Shown: positions 11,046 through 22,586, counted from the stretch's first letter. The stretch is DNA of 64,000 bases from Pictodentalium vernedei (GCA_031216915.1 CM062296.1:792252823-792316822), one strand, 5' to 3'. Notes: generated by a model from the sequence alone, not told the origin. A program made the numbers and translations.

Positions 11046-11975
11046 ATTTTTCGAACTGACAGCTTCCTTGCATCTAAGTGATCAATGGCAGTTCACACAG
11101 AGGACATTTCGATGGCATTTCTGTATTATCTTCATCACTCATTCGGCAAGAATAGGGGGTGGGGGGGGGGGGGGGACGCGGACCCATCGATCGACCATAG
11201 TTCGAGCGAATGGGAGAAAGTTTTGATTTTTCAAATTAAAAGAACGCTGTTTTCTTGCACTTGAGCTATCAGTTGCAGACGAGACTACTGGTATATCAAA
11301 ATGTTCTCCATGTGGACGGCCATTGCTGAATATAAGCAACCTGTCATTTGCAAAATGAGGTCCTCAGAGGGTGAATTTGCTGATGCTATCCCATACAGTG
11401 GGATAATTTATCATCTAGGTACACCTTTCTGTTTTAGCCTGAGACCTTGATTCAGACTGAGGTTCACAGAGGGTAAATTTTGTGATGCTACCCTGGGTAT
11501 CACCAAATTCACCCTCTGGGGACCTCATTATGCAGATGACAGTCTGCTAATATTCAAGCTTCGTCCACAGAGAGAACATTTCAATATACTGGCATTCTAT
11601 GCAATCACATTCAGTTCGCCTGTTGGGAGGTTTCACAAAATTTCAAGCACCAACAGGTGTTAGGCTGCGTCAATTTTGGGGGCCCCAGGAGCCATCCAAT
11701 AGGGGGCACACCGGGAATTATCCCGTGGACCATACGGCCAGCCCGCCTCTGTTTAATGTGTCACCTGCTAATATAGCGCGAAATATGTTACAAATATCTT
11801 TCCATATCTTTGGTCACGATAGATATGAGGGAGTATATCTCGACGTCATGCATTAACCCTTTAAACCCAAAATGACCTCCTTTTCGGTCCAGGATCGTGA
11901 TACAACTAGAATTCATTCAATATTTCAATTTAATAATTTATTCACAATATAAACGTACATGTGATGTAGTTACAA
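11046..11975. repeat. Dispersed composite repeat, copy 1
   Basis: Sequence from TTTTTCGAACTGAC (11046) through a G run (11161-11175) to TAACCCTTTAAACCC (about 11855) and AATTCATTCAATATTTC closely matches 48700-49390. Copy 1 has an extra internal segment (about 11320-11570) that copy 2 lacks; it includes two imperfect copies of a block on CCTCAGAGGGTGAATTTG. No coding function recognised. Confidence 0.85.
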
Positions 11976-11977
11976 AT

Positions 11978-12137
11978 ACATATAGAGTAATCGCTTGACT
12001 GGACTGGTTACGTAAATTAATTCACGAGAGGTGAATGACGTTGTACAAACGCGAATGCGCACGAGTGTTTTACAATATAATCCCTCGCCTCGAATGAATT
12101 ATTTCACGTAACCAGTCCAGTCAAGCGATTGCTCTGT
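11978..12137. mobile_element. Foldback MITE family A, copy 1
   Basis: Ends are inverted: AGTAATCGCTTGACTGGACT at the left and AGTCCAGTCAAGCGATTGCT at the right, continuing inward (GGTTACGT ... ACGTAACC and AATGAATT/AATTAATTC). About 160 bp with no ORF. Copies at about 49394-49560 and 62187-62332. Confidence 0.88.
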
Positions 12138-12172
12138 TTATTACTTTTCATTATTAACTATAATTATATTAT

Positions 12173-12318
12173 TTAGCCCTTTACCTAACGTAACGGCCAA
12201 AGCCGTCCAGCGCTATTCTCAAAAATCGCCAATTAATTTTCATTATTTTTTCATTTTTTGTCTCTAAAACATAGGTTATGACCCCTCATTGGAACGAGCT
12301 CGTTGAGCTAACATGGGA
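12173..12318. mobile_element. piggyBac-like palindromic MITE (family B), truncated at its centre
   Basis: Starts with the family end (AGCCCTTTACCTAACGTAACG) and runs to GGAACGAGCTCGTTGAGC, the palindrome centre, where it stops. The right half is missing. Confidence 0.75.
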
Positions 12319-12339
12319 CGTGTAGGGGTACAAAGCGTA

Positions 12340-12790
12340 CATCGTATACTACCACACTAAACTACCATGCATTACACTCACGCCCCACAATAACGTCTGG
12401 TCTTACACACAACCTTGACCATTCACATAAAGTATTTCGTCGATTAGTAGTACCAATGGCTTTCGGGGGCCCACAGAGGTATATATCGTCCATACTATAC
12501 TGCCAGGCATTACCCCCACCCCCACTCCACAATACCACTTGACCCGCCATAACATACTACCTATACCAGTCATAGAATAATACAAAGCAATCGGTTGGTT
12601 AATAATACCGAGGACTAACAGGGGACCTACAGTGGTATATACAATGCATCCTACGCCCCAGTTCTAAACAAACGATTATAATACTGCCTGACCTAGCATT
12701 ACGGACTGCCAATACCAGCCATGAGATAATACAAATGATTAGGTAGGTTAATAGTACTAAGGGGTAATAGGCTAACAGACCATTCATCCT
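12340..12790. repeat. Degenerate satellite upstream of the 433-bp array
   Basis: Loosely repeated blocks such as CCCCACAATAC, GCCAATACCAGCCAT and GAATAATACAAA recur every 170-190 bp and resemble parts of the array that follows. ORFs on the minus strand (12362-12865) are unlikely to be genes. Confidence 0.5.
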
Positions 12791-14575
12791 ATACTGCCAA
12801 TCTAAACCACCAACGACTATCTCGCAATACCGCACTGACCGTCTATACATGACCCCCATCCCCACAATACTGCTTTACCTAGCTATAGCTGACATAGCGT
12901 CGCGTGAGAACCATAAGGTTCTATCTTCCAGTGGAAGATAGAACCTTCTGGTTCTCACACGACGAATTAGGATAATTTGAAGGCTCAAGGGCTAATAGTA
13001 TACCTACAGGGATATACACCACTTCTACCGTATCACCCACCCCGTTTACGAGAAGTCCGACAACCCCGACCCGAGAACGTTATGTCAGATTGTATAGTGG
13101 ACAACAACGGCGGACAACATCTCTCTGACGTCGCGTGAGCATCATGTCGGCACGACGTCATTAGCAACGTCAACCGTTTCGCGGAGAAAAAAATTCAAGA
13201 AAACTCACCTTTCCCATTAATTTCCCATCACATACCAATAATATACACCCATAGCCCTAGGTGTACATAGGCCAACAGTCTATTCATCCTATACTGCCAA
13301 TCTAAACCACCAAGGATTATCTCGCAATACCGCACTGGCCGACCATACATGACCCCTATCCCCACAATACTGCTTGACCTAGCTATAGCTGACATAGGCT
13401 AATATGAAGGCTCATGGGCTAATAGTATACCTACATGGATATACACCACTTCTACCATATCAGCCACCCCTGTACGAGAAGTCCGACAACCCCGACCCGA
13501 GAATGTTATGTCGGATTGTATAGTGAACAACAACGGCGGACAACATGTCTATGACGTCGCGTGAGCATCATGGCGCCACGACGTCATTAGCAACGTCAAC
13601 CGCTTCGCGGAGAAAAGAGAAAAACTTTCAAGAAAACTCACCTTTCCCATTAATTTTCCATCACATACCAATGATATATAGCCATAGCCCTAGGTGTACA
13701 TAGGCCAACAGTCTATTCATCCTATACTGCCAATCTAAACCACCAAGGTTTATCTCGCAATACCGCACTGGCCGACCATACATGACCCCTATCCCCACAA
13801 TACTGCTTGACCTAGCTATAGCTGACATAGGCTAATATGAAGGCTCATGGGCTAATAGTATACCTACATGGATATACACCACTTCTACCATATCAGCCAC
13901 CCCCTGTACGAGAAGTCCGACAACCCCGACCCGAGAATGTTATGTCGGATTGTATAGTGAACAACAACGGCGGACAGCATGTCTATGACGTCGCGTGAGC
14001 ATCATGGCGCCACGACGTCATTAGCAACGTCAACCGCTTCGCGGAGAAAAGAGAAAAACTTTCAAGAAAACTCACCTTTCCCATTAATTTTCCATCACAT
14101 ACCAATGATATATACCCATAGCCCTAGGTGTACATAGGCCAACAGTCTTTTCATCCTATACTGCCAATCTAAACCACCAAGGATTATCTCGCAATACCGC
14201 ACTGGCCGACCATACATGACCCCCGTCCCCACAATACTGCTTGACCTAGCTATAGCTGACATAGGCTAATATGAAGGCTCATGGGCTAATAGTATACCTA
14301 CATGGATATACACCACTTCTACCATATCAGCCACCCCCTGTACGAGAAGTCCGACAACCCCGACCCGAGAACGTTATGTCAGATTGTTTTGTGGACAACA
14401 ACGGCGGACAACATGTCTATGACGTCGCGTGAGCATCATGGCGCCACGACGTCATTAACAACGTCAACCGCTTCGCGGAGAAAAGAGAAAAACTTTCAAG
14501 AAAACTCACCTTTCCCATTAATTTTCCATAACATACCAATAATATATACCCATAGCCCTAGGTGTACATATACCA
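12772..14575. repeat. Tandem array, unit about 433 bp, four copies
   Basis: CCTATACTGCCAATCTAAACC recurs at 12788, 13288, 13721 and 14154, so the spacing is 500, 433 and 433. The extra 67 bp in the first unit is a palindromic insertion at about 12898-12970. Each unit has a palindromic block, TGACGTCGCGTGAGCATCAT then GGCGCCACGACGTCA, containing CRE-like TGACGTC half sites, and a conserved CTTTCAAGAAAACTCACC. Copies are very similar, implying recent amplification or homogenisation. ORF 14302-14631 is within the array. Confidence 0.9.
12898..12970. mobile_element. Miniature palindromic insertion in one array unit
   Basis: The first 433-bp unit reads GCTGACATAG, then a foldback of about 67-73 bp, then resumes (GGATAATTTGAAGGCTC). 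Other units run directly GCTGACATAGGCTAATATG. Arms are CGTCGCGTGAGAACC...GGTTCTATCTTCC and their complements. The other units give an internal empty site. Confidence 0.85.
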
Positions 14576-14761
14576 CTATACATACCATAGCATACTATAT
14601 ATGCAGTGCGTACACCACTTGCCGGATCTAGCTGGATGATGCCGACATTTTTCACCGACAAAAGTCCGTTTCCTATGGGAATTTAACACTAACTGCACCG
14701 GCAAAAATCCAGGTAATAGTGGTCGATCGGGAACATGCTATACTACTGTTATGACCATAGA

Positions 14762-15363
14762 AACCCGGAGGTCCATTGGCAGAAACATTGCCTGTGTTTG
14801 CTATGAGAGAGAATACCGTTTTAAGAGAGAGAGAGAACACTTTATTTGCAGCACATGTATTTACATAAGACTAAGTTCTACAAGAATGTACTCATCATTT
14901 TTATGAAGTATTTATAAATTATAAGAAGATATTCAGCATACATGTTCTGCAGGGAATGGCCTAGCCAGATTGGCTGTCTTCCTGTCATTCCCTGTGGTGT
15001 GTTTGTGGATTGCATGGATGGATACAAGTAAATATAAGAAATTTGTATTGATGAACGACTTATATGCACGTTGGTGACGAGGGCGTGGCGAGGAAGAATG
15101 GACGTTTCTCACTTGTGTTATCGATAATGGATGAAAAGATAATACATACATATCGTCCTTCCACCCAGCATCGACCACAAAAGTGTATAGGTATACATAC
15201 AAAGACACACATATACATATATCTGTGCACATGTACAAGTGTGCACAAGTTGGCAAGTAACCAGGAGAACCTGCCATGCTTTGGATGCCATTCGATATGG
15301 CAATTGCGCGCAATTAAGCCTAGATAAGCGCACAGTTCGTGACAAGACTTCTAGTTTTAACTG
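14762..15363. mobile_element. Mariner-type foldback MITE (family D2), truncated and interrupted
   Basis: In reverse orientation this matches the D2 copy at 58166-58479 from the central hairpin (AACCCGGAGGTCCATTGGC) to the end (GACTTCTAGTTTTAACTG, then TA). The outer half on the other side of the hairpin is missing. Relative to the intact copy, about 449 bp are inserted at 14808-15256. Confidence 0.82.
14808..15256. mobile_element. Unidentified insertion inside D2
   Basis: Comparison with the uninterrupted D2 copy at 58166-58479 shows this segment is extra. It begins with a GA-rich run (AGAGAGAGAGAGAACAC) followed by CTTTATTTGCAGCACATG, and includes overlapping minus-strand ORFs (14933-15313, 15060-15248). 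I recognise no protein family and no clear target duplication. Confidence 0.6.
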
Positions 15364-15364
15364 T

Positions 15365-15848
15365 AAGCCTGGCTCTTGAAAGCGACGGTAAACACTAATC
15401 CAACAAACTAATATTAAATTATTCTATCCATCTCAGATTTAGTGTATATTCCATGATGAAAGAAACAGAAACAGTTCCGAAAAGCGTTATTCAAAGTTAT
15501 CAGGGGTAGTTACCAAAGATTTATCTGTAATCCAGCAGCTTCAGGAGCACTATATGCAGTAACTTAAAAATGTAAATAAAGATGTCTGAAGATGGTTAGA
15601 TATAGATTTGTTCGACTCATGTTTAACCATCCACTTTTTCTCGGTATCTAGCACCTTAACTGGACAAGTGACCCCAGAAGGCCTGAGTCGAGAATGATAT
15701 ACTAATGAATTGAGGGTGGGTTTCATTTTTTGGAGAGGAAAATGCCTTTTTTGCACAAAAGGGGTGTGTGGGTCCCTTTGGAGCGGAAAAAATTGTTTCG
15801 GCCTTGTGTCTGCAATTTTTCCTAGACCCCCCCCCCCCCCCCCGCCCC
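15365..15848. other. Spacer with C run
   Basis: No gene seen. C run at 15827-15843. The ORF on + at 15710-16078 runs through the C run into MITE sequence. Confidence 0.5.
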
Positions 15849-16990
15849 GATATCTTATACAGCTTTCGGAGAGTGTTATTGTCTATCATTCTTTACATAA
15901 AGGCCGAAGTTTCGTCGTCTCCTATACAGTACGTGGAGAGTGGATTGTAACTAAATCACCAGCGGAGTGGAGTTATCACCCAAGCTATAGCTTTCAAATT
16001 TTGTACATATCGACAAAAAACACAAGCAATGTTTCAACCAATGGACCTCCGGGTTTAACCCGGAGGTCCATTGGCTGAAACTTTGCTTGTGCATGTTAGG
16101 CTTTGCAACAAATTTGCAATTATTGCTTGGGTGGAATCTCCACTCTGTGGGTGATTTAGTGATAATACACTCTCCACGTACTGTAGTTCATCAATCCGAC
16201 CATACTTCTCGTCTTTCCCGCTGGGGTATCCGCGACGTTCAGACAGATGAATTATTTCTTCCCTCACTTCGGTGAATCAGTTTCGCTTACGACTCTGAAT
16301 CTTAGTTTGGGTTGAATTTTGTGCACAGCTCTTCTTTTTTCTCTTCATCCACCCAATCGTTACTTATTGTCATAATTAATTTCTCACCATACAAAAACTA
16401 CAAGCTAAAATCGGACAACCTCAACCATTTTCGGACAACCATTTTGAGTTTTTGAGCAAGTGTTATGTAATACTGTTTTGTTTTCCAGTCTTTGTGTAAA
16501 GCGAGATGTTCAACATGAAATACTCCAAATTATCTATTTGATAGGATTTTCTTTCCCATAATTGCCCATTATCAAGATCGGCTGATATAACTTCAAACTT
16601 CGCCGATATGACGGCTGATACCAACCAAACTAAAGTTGTCACCCTTGGTGCGTTACTAGACGCAACCAATTTGTTTACAGAGAAATCGTTCGCCGATATT
16701 CGTAAAACACAATCTGGAAAATTGGTCTTACTGGGCAAAATGAAGTAGTTTTTAAAATGTAACGACTAGGAGGGGAGGGTGAAGAGATAAAAGAACAACA
16801 AATAATATCCAAAGTCGTTAGCGGAGATTCGTCGATGTGAGGGAATAGATAGTTTAGCTATCTGAACGTCGCGGAACCCCCAGCTGGAAAGCCGAGACGT
16901 TCGGATAACTGAACTAGGAGACGACAAAACTTCGGCATTTATGAAAAGAATGGGAGACAATAACACTGTCAGAGAGCTGTATAAGATATG
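15849..16990. mobile_element. TIR element with a D1 MITE nested in its left arm
   Basis: The left arm, TATCTTATACAGCTTTCGGA to CGTCGTCTCCTA, then continuing after the D1 insertion as TCCGACCATACTTCTCG and GGTATCCGCGACGTTCAGA, is mirrored at 16990-16843 on the other strand (CTTATACAGCTCTCTGACAG, GTCGTCTCCTAGTTCAG, GTTCCGCGACGTTCAGAT). Arms are about 130-150 bp with D1 removed; the element would be about 885 bp. The interior has no recognisable ORF, so it is a nonautonomous element of unknown superfamily. Confidence 0.78.
15927..16183. mobile_element. Mariner-type foldback MITE (family D1), copy 2
   Basis: A 257-bp element flanked by TA (15925-15926, 16184-16185) with termini CAGTACGTGGAGAGTG and CACTCTCCACGTACTG. 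The core hairpin is GGACCTCCGGGTTTAACCC then GGAGGTCC, inside arms CCAATG...CATTGG. The surrounding TIR element confirms the insertion site, because its other arm lacks D1 at the same place. Confidence 0.93.
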
Positions 16991-17171
16991 AGAACATTTT
17001 GTAATCATTTATTGTGGTTTAATAAATAATAAAGTTATTATTTGGTTCGTTTCGTATCGGTAGAGATATCAGCACTCGGTGATTTGACGCCTTCGACCTT
17101 CGGTCTCGGGCTGACATGAAATTACCTCGAGCTGATATCTCACAGACATGAAACTAACCAAGTAATAACCT

Positions 17172-17420
17172 CTAACCCTTTAGCCAACGAATCGGCCACG
17201 TCCGACCGCGTAATATGCAAATTCAGCAGCTGAAAAAAATATTATTTTTCAAAATATTTCAACAAAACCATATCATGTTACCCCTCTTTGGAACGAGCTC
17301 GTCGAGCTCGTTCCAAAGAGGGGTCACATGGTATGGTTTTGTTGAAACTTTTTGAAAAATTAAAAAAAATGATATTTAAAATAATAAATTTTGATATCGT
17401 CTGCGTTGGGTAAAGGGCAA
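17172..17420. mobile_element. piggyBac-like palindromic MITE (family B), subfamily 2, copy 1
   Basis: Left end TAACCCTTTAGCCAACG and right end CGTTGGGTAAAGGGC are inverted. The centre is a perfect palindrome at 17281-17323 with 21-nt arms around one base. The interior (CAAATTCAGCAGCTG, AACAAAACCATATCATG) is shared with 35813-36060. No ORF. Confidence 0.87.
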
Positions 17421-18095
17421 ACAGACAAGGAATTGTGTTCATTGAGTCGATGAGTTGTTGTAATGTAATATACTGATGGAAAGGGCCCCGGAAGCCCATT
17501 TCAACGGAGTTTTAGCTCAAAGAACTTCATGTCCAAATTTAAAGAACACTTAGTGTTATCGTCACGATAAATTAGATCAATGTTATGGAAATGCAAAGAA
17601 ATGAACACGGTTATTCTGGTATCTGTTCGTGTTATCTTGTCTGAGATCAAGGAATGAAGGCGAACGAAAGGTCGGTCGCCGCTGACTTATAATGAGGCAA
17701 ACAAAACACGAACCAAAGACGGCTCGCACAATTAGTACAGGCCAAATATGTTTATGCTCACAATTGGGCACTATTTGTCAAGCAAAAGAGGTATTTTGTG
17801 AGTACTGTTTCAGTAGTACTGACTTGTTGGAGAAACCATGGCAACTGTGAACTATTAATATTTCAATCCAAAAATCAACATATAGCTGATCTGACATCAA
17901 ATTCTATAACATTACAAGAATTGTCAACGTAGTGTATTTTTTTAATCATAAAATGCAGCCAAGTATAACTAGACCAAGAAACTTAAGGAAGTCAAGTATC
18001 AAGAGATTAACAGTTTGAATCCAAGTGGCCGCTGTTCCAGTCCGAAACGTTGATACGTCATAATTTTGTTAAGTAGGATGCCTGCTCAGTGAATG
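17421..18095. other. Spacer, no gene seen
   Basis: AT-rich, no convincing ORF or repeat boundary. Confidence 0.45.
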
Positions 18096-18104
18096 TGTGG
18101 GTTT

Positions 18105-18164
18105 GACCAATGAATATTTTCAACGTGCAGCCCTAAGGCTGCACGTTGGAAATATTAATTGGTC
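18105..18164. repeat. Foldback core family C, copy 1
   Basis: GACCAATGAATATTTTCAAC, then GTGCAGCC, CTAA, GGCTGCAC and GTTGGAAATATTAATTGGTC form a near-perfect 60-bp palindrome. A related copy is at about 22485-22552; a half copy is at about 34502-34530. Confidence 0.85.
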
Positions 18165-19000
18165 TACCCCGAAATAATGAAGATATACTTTTTCAACTGT
18201 TGTTATTGTACTGACCTGGACGATACATCGGAATTCAAGGGACTAAAACTGGTGATTGAGAAATAAATATTCATGGTTGCTAGACAACAGTAACTTCCAA
18301 ACGATTATCCCCCCCCCCCCCCCCCGCCCATCATCCTCGCAAGTTACACTGCGTATTGTCGACACAAAATAGTGATGAAACAATTCGGCATTTCTTCCGC
18401 AATTCAAATATGATTTTTCAAATATTATTCTCTAAAAACGAATGTTTAACTCCGAAACTCATTAGGAGAAAAAACTGCCAGCGTTTCCAAACTGGGAGCA
18501 ATATTTTGTGACCGACCGGTTTGACTGCAGGTTCACACAAATATATTATTATTGTTGAATCTCGTTCGCAAATGGTCTCGACGTGATGCTCTCAGTAGTA
18601 AACTTGCTATATGACGAAAAACCTCCGTTCGCCAAGCAGTTCAGACAATTATTGTAATTCGAATCAGTGCACCAAAATGAACGATGGAAAGGGTCAAATC
18701 ACTTCCAAAGATGCATCAGTAACGTTAGGTATGTCCATAAGGAGCTGGATTGTGTCTGTGTGTTGCATGGGATAAGAACATTTTCATATAATGTTCTCAC
18801 AGACACAAGCGTATACCTGTGCAAGAGTGGAATTGTTTGGCATTGTTAAGGCATCTGGCCTTCATATTTCGACTCTAATCTGAGAGCAATTAGTAAATGA
18901 ATCTCATTGAAATATGACCCACCTAACAAATGTTTTACGCCAAATTGCATAATCAGTGAGTTAGTCGAAAAACAGAAATAAAGTTTTGATTATTTAGTTG
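18165..19000. other. Region upstream of the host gene
   Basis: Contains a run of 17 C at 18309-18325. It should include the promoter and 5' UTR of the gene beginning at 19056, but I cannot identify a TATA box or start site with confidence. Confidence 0.4.
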
Positions 19001-19055
19001 CCGCTTCGTTGTTTTGTTTCTTCATATGCAAGTTGTACATCTGAAAAGAGCCATC

Positions 19056-19578
19056 ATGTATCGCACAGTGATTTGTCTGCTCGCACTGTCTTTAAACACG
19101 GGAATAGTGGTGTGTGAAACTACAACCACGGATGCTTTGAAGAATGAATGTTCTGTATTTAAAACCATGTATGGGCTGAACTGGGACCTAAAGGTTTCTA
19201 TCTCTAATTTAGAAGTTTGGAAGTCGGAAATGGATAAACACCTTCAACACTTGGTGAAGGAAGATAAAGCGACGAAGGCTAGGGTGGACGAGTTGAAGCA
19301 AAAAATACAAAGTCAAGCCAACCAGATAGAAAAACGATTTGACGCACAGACAAAAATGATGAACGAAGTCGATAACAAAGTAAAGGAAGTGAATGGAAGA
19401 ATTGACAAATTTTCTGTAGATTTAGAAACTGACACCAGAAAGTCAGATAGAATGGTTGATGTCTTACAATCAGATATAAGCAGAAACATAACGCAAATTA
19501 GAAACAATCTAGAAAACCTGACTGAAACCTCTAACAGGCTTGCTAACTTGACGATGCGTCAACGCAGCCCCACAACAG
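19056..19578 (+). CDS. Secreted coiled-coil/EGF-like/PAN-domain protein, exon 1
   Basis: First of three exons of a host gene, encoding residues 1-174 plus the first base of codon 175. It supplies a signal peptide (MYRTVICLLALSLNTGIVVC) and a stalk rich in K, E, D and heptad hydrophobics (about residues 45-160), predicted as a coiled coil. Three N-glycosylation sequons, N144-I-T, N154-L-T and N164-L-T, lie exactly ten residues apart. The exon ends at ACAG|GTAAAT, a good donor in phase 1. ATG 19056 has A at -3 and gives the cleanest signal peptide; an in-frame ATG at 19026 would add 10 residues. Reading past the donor adds 43 residues into a foldback repeat, so intron retention is unlikely to be the normal product. 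The full predicted protein is 302 residues. Role unknown; the layout suggests an oligomeric extracellular binding protein (inference). Confidence 0.82.
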
Positions 19579-19639
19579 GTAAATTAATTATTTTCTGTGG
19601 TATTCCGTCTTCATGTCTAGAAATTTCGAGTAAAAAAAC

Positions 19640-19755
19640 AGACGTAATAGCTGTTATTTATTCCCATTTTCTTATTCGACATTCGTTATCAACCGATTTT
19701 ATCGGATGAAAACGAATATCAAATAAGGAACCGGGAATAAGCAGCGGTTGCCCCC
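19640..19755. repeat. Foldback family M, copy 1, just inside intron 1
   Basis: TTCTTATTCGACATTCG, TTATCAACCGATTTTATCGG and GAATATCAAATAAGG, AATAAGCAGCGGTTG form an inverted repeat matching copies at about 54149-54646 and 54945-55040. It starts about 60 bp after the exon 1 donor. Confidence 0.7.
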
Positions 19756-20312
19756 TCCCCTAAAACAAAGATTAGGACTCATAGCTTTAGATTATTGTCC
19801 AATGACTCAGAGAAACGACCTTTTCACAAGTAATGCCTACTTGAATATGGAATATTCTGTAGGCGTGGTGTTTGTAAAGAGGTGGTCGAATTGTGATATG
19901 TTCTAATAAGTCTAAAATTCTCGCCCTCTGATTGGATGAGAGCTCGCGTAGTTTTTCTCCCTATGGTTACGGCTCCTGTGGGACATGCTGCCGTTTGACG
20001 TCACCATGCGAAATATATGAAACAAGGTTTCGAAATTTACTCTATCAACGTAGTTAATTGCAAAGGGATTCTTTTTGCAGATTTTTCACACGTGCAGCAG
20101 ACGAAGTCCCAACTGAAGTGTTGCGTAAATTACAAATAAGTTTACGATTTGAACTAAGATGGAGTGACCTCGACCTTTGTCTAATTCATTGATTATTTGT
20201 CCAGTGACGTCGTGGGGCACACGAGAGGTATACTAAACTTGTTATCGGTAAAGGCTGCCTTGTTCATTTCAGAATATAGATTTTGGACTATGGGTAGGTC
20301 TTATGGGAACAT

Positions 20313-20440
20313 ATACGTTATTGTGATGAACTGACGGTAACGTAGTCTGAGGTTTAGGTTCAAAGAAGCGTCTCGGCTGAACATACGCCCGAGCTGCAAA
20401 AATCAGACCACGTTACCGCCAATTCTTCACAATAACGTAT
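20313..20440. repeat. Short inverted-repeat element
   Basis: TACGTTATTGTGATGAACTG plus ACGGTAACGT at the left mirrors ACGTTACCG plus CCAATTCTTCACAATAACGT at the right. About 128 bp, no ORF; probably a MITE, though only one copy is seen here. Confidence 0.7.
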
Positions 20441-20442
20441 CA

Positions 20443-21050
20443 TATTTTCTTCTGCATTACATTCGGTGGCGTTGCTATCAGCCTATCAGTCATTGTGAGA
20501 CTATAGTCACATGGAATTCCATTCTTCCAAAGGGTCTTTCAAACTCCAACTTGATTGTTTATCAGAAAGTGTATTCTCTAAGCGCGCGTGTCCGCGTAAA
20601 TATGATTTCACGTTCAGACTTAAGTCGACGCCGATGTAATATTCAATATGTCGATGTAATATTCAATTCCCCTAGACTTGGGAAATAAAAATAATGGCAA
20701 CACATTTTTTATTATTATAAAACGATTGGATGTAGTGCGTTGCCAATCCAATTTTATATTTTGTTCTTCATTTATTCAGTGTTTACAAAGTTTATAATAT
20801 TTCACAAATTTATAATATGTCGCAAACACACCAAACTGTAGAAAAAAGTTTTTATGTTCTATTTACACCCTACGTACGTTGCTGCCACTGTAACATTTTC
20901 CAAATGAAACAAAATAATGCATTTTGATTGGCTGAGAGGAACGGCGTAACTTACAATCCACAGTAGTTTTTCTTTTTACACCGTGGTTAATTTATACATT
21001 CTGCTCGGTTATGTTAGAACAAAAATAAAAATACAGGAAATTTAATATTT
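20443..21050. other. Intron 1 sequence, no feature seen
   Basis: AT-rich intronic sequence with no coding or structured element recognised. Confidence 0.45.
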
Positions 21051-21057
21051 ATGTGCA

Positions 21058-21140
21058 ATAAAATATTACAGACATGGATGTCATTGGAACTGGCTCATTG
21101 AGCCAGTTCCAATGCCATCCATATTTGTCTGGTTTTATTA
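21058..21140. repeat. Foldback core family F, copy 2
   Basis: ATGGATGTCATTGGAACTGG, CTCATTGAG and CCAGTTCCAATGCCATCCAT form a hairpin, flanked by AATAAAAT/GGTTTTATT. Related to the copy at 9183-9236. Confidence 0.8.
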
Positions 21141-21231
21141 AGAAACTTACAAAGTACAAATTTTCTGTCAGTTTTTTCCAGCAGTTTAGATTAAAGTACA
21201 AAGTACACCAACATTCTTGGAAATAAATCTG

Positions 21232-21365
21232 TTATCTTTGTGTTTTGCAGGGTGTGTGGGAGTTTACACCGGTCAGGGAACTCATACACCCTTCGGCTTC
21301 GCCTCAGGATGTATGAGTTCCCAAACCAGTGTAAATGTCCATACAACCTGGAAAACACAAGAATA
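21232..21365. repeat. Foldback family G
   Basis: Arms TTTACACCGGTCAGGGAACT and CATACACCCT face AGGATGTATG and AGTTCCCAAACCAGTGTAAA, around CTTCGGCTTCGCC. Outer arms GTGTTTTGCAGG/CCTGGAAAACAC extend it to about 130 bp. Confidence 0.8.
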
Positions 21366-21399
21366 ACTAATAATATTCCGACTTTTATAATACAGCGTT

Positions 21400-22400
21400 A
21401 GTTTGGTTTCTTTTGTGAAACTCGAAAAAGGAAAAGGCAAAATTATTCAATCTTCGCCCTCAGAAAAGACAGAAAAATACTTCAAATTCATTTCTAGAAT
21501 TTGCGATATGTCAAAAGCGAAGCATACCAGTTCTTTCTTCGTGCCATTCCGTTGTTTATCCTGGCTTTTCCCCTTACCTATCTGTGAATAAGATTTTTTA
21601 TATTTTTTATTAATTCATCGCTTTATACTCCCAAATACCTCTATGTTAGAGTGCCTACGCACTTCGGATAATTAAGGGGAAGATAGTTAGACAGCCAGGG
21701 GATGACAGGTAGACGGCTAGGGGATGACGGATAGAGAGCCATTCTAGCTATGTGACTCCCTGGGGGTTATATTTATGTCAATGAGTTTTCTGGGATTTTG
21801 TTCATTGTTTACTTTGACGCATGATGTATTATGTGTGCTCCTAATAAATATCTGTCTATCTATTCTGCGGTGCGCCCTTCGTCATTCATTTTAGCAGTTC
21901 GTAAGTGGTAATTAATTCTTAACCCACTGAGTATATTCAAGATATTTTTATTTATTTGTTTTGAAAAATTTGATTCCGGAAATCATTGAAGAAAAATCTT
22001 TTCACTTCACAGAGGGGAAATTTGATTAAATGTGTCCACGTTACACATATTTCAGTGGCTAGAGAATTTCTGTCCTTGGCCAGCAGCGTGAAAGAAGTTA
22101 ATGAATTTCTAGGCGCTAATTCCTCATGAAAGCCCCTACCGAGTGTGCTCAGTACGGTAATAATAACATAAGTCTTTTTTTCTCGATCAGATTGAGATTG
22201 AATCGTGATCTGATTCAGAAAAAGGCTACTTTTGTGATTTTACACCTGCGTGTCGAGATTTCATAAATGAAATGTAGCGAAATTTAGGCTGAGTAAAAAA
22301 ATAAATGAACCCAAAAACCATCTGAGATTCAAGGTTTTATTATTTCATATTTCAATAAGCGAGAGGCTGCAGTGTTGTGGGGATAAGTGCGGGAAAATTT
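21400..22400. other. Intron 1 sequence, no feature seen
   Basis: No convincing exon or repeat boundary. The 62-codon ORF at 21403-21591 has no recognisable domain. Confidence 0.4.
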
Positions 22401-22482
22401 TTTTAACCCTTTAGACACTGGTGGTACCGTCCATGTCAGTTCAATTACAGCAATTGGAAGAGTCCATGTTCATTACTTGCTA

Positions 22483-22556
22483 ATAGACCAATTAATATTT
22501 TCAGGTTTAACGTTGCACAAACGCTAGGCTGCACGTTGAAAATATTAATTGGTCTA
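22483..22556. repeat. Foldback core family C, copy 2
   Basis: AGACCAATTAATATTTTCAG and CGTTGAAAATATTAATTGGT form the arms, as in 18105-18164, but the left arm has an imperfect CAACGTGCAGCC block (GGTTTAACGTTGC). Confidence 0.8.
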
Positions 22557-22586
22557 CCCCACACATTCATTTAGCAGCCATCATAC

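Noticed and set aside
10041-11226. Gly/Pro-rich ORFs on both strands
   Set aside because: They run through homopolymer G/C tracts and a 96-bp duplication; no domain.
21403-21591. 62-codon ORF in intron 1
   Set aside because: Length is within chance, no domain, no splice context.
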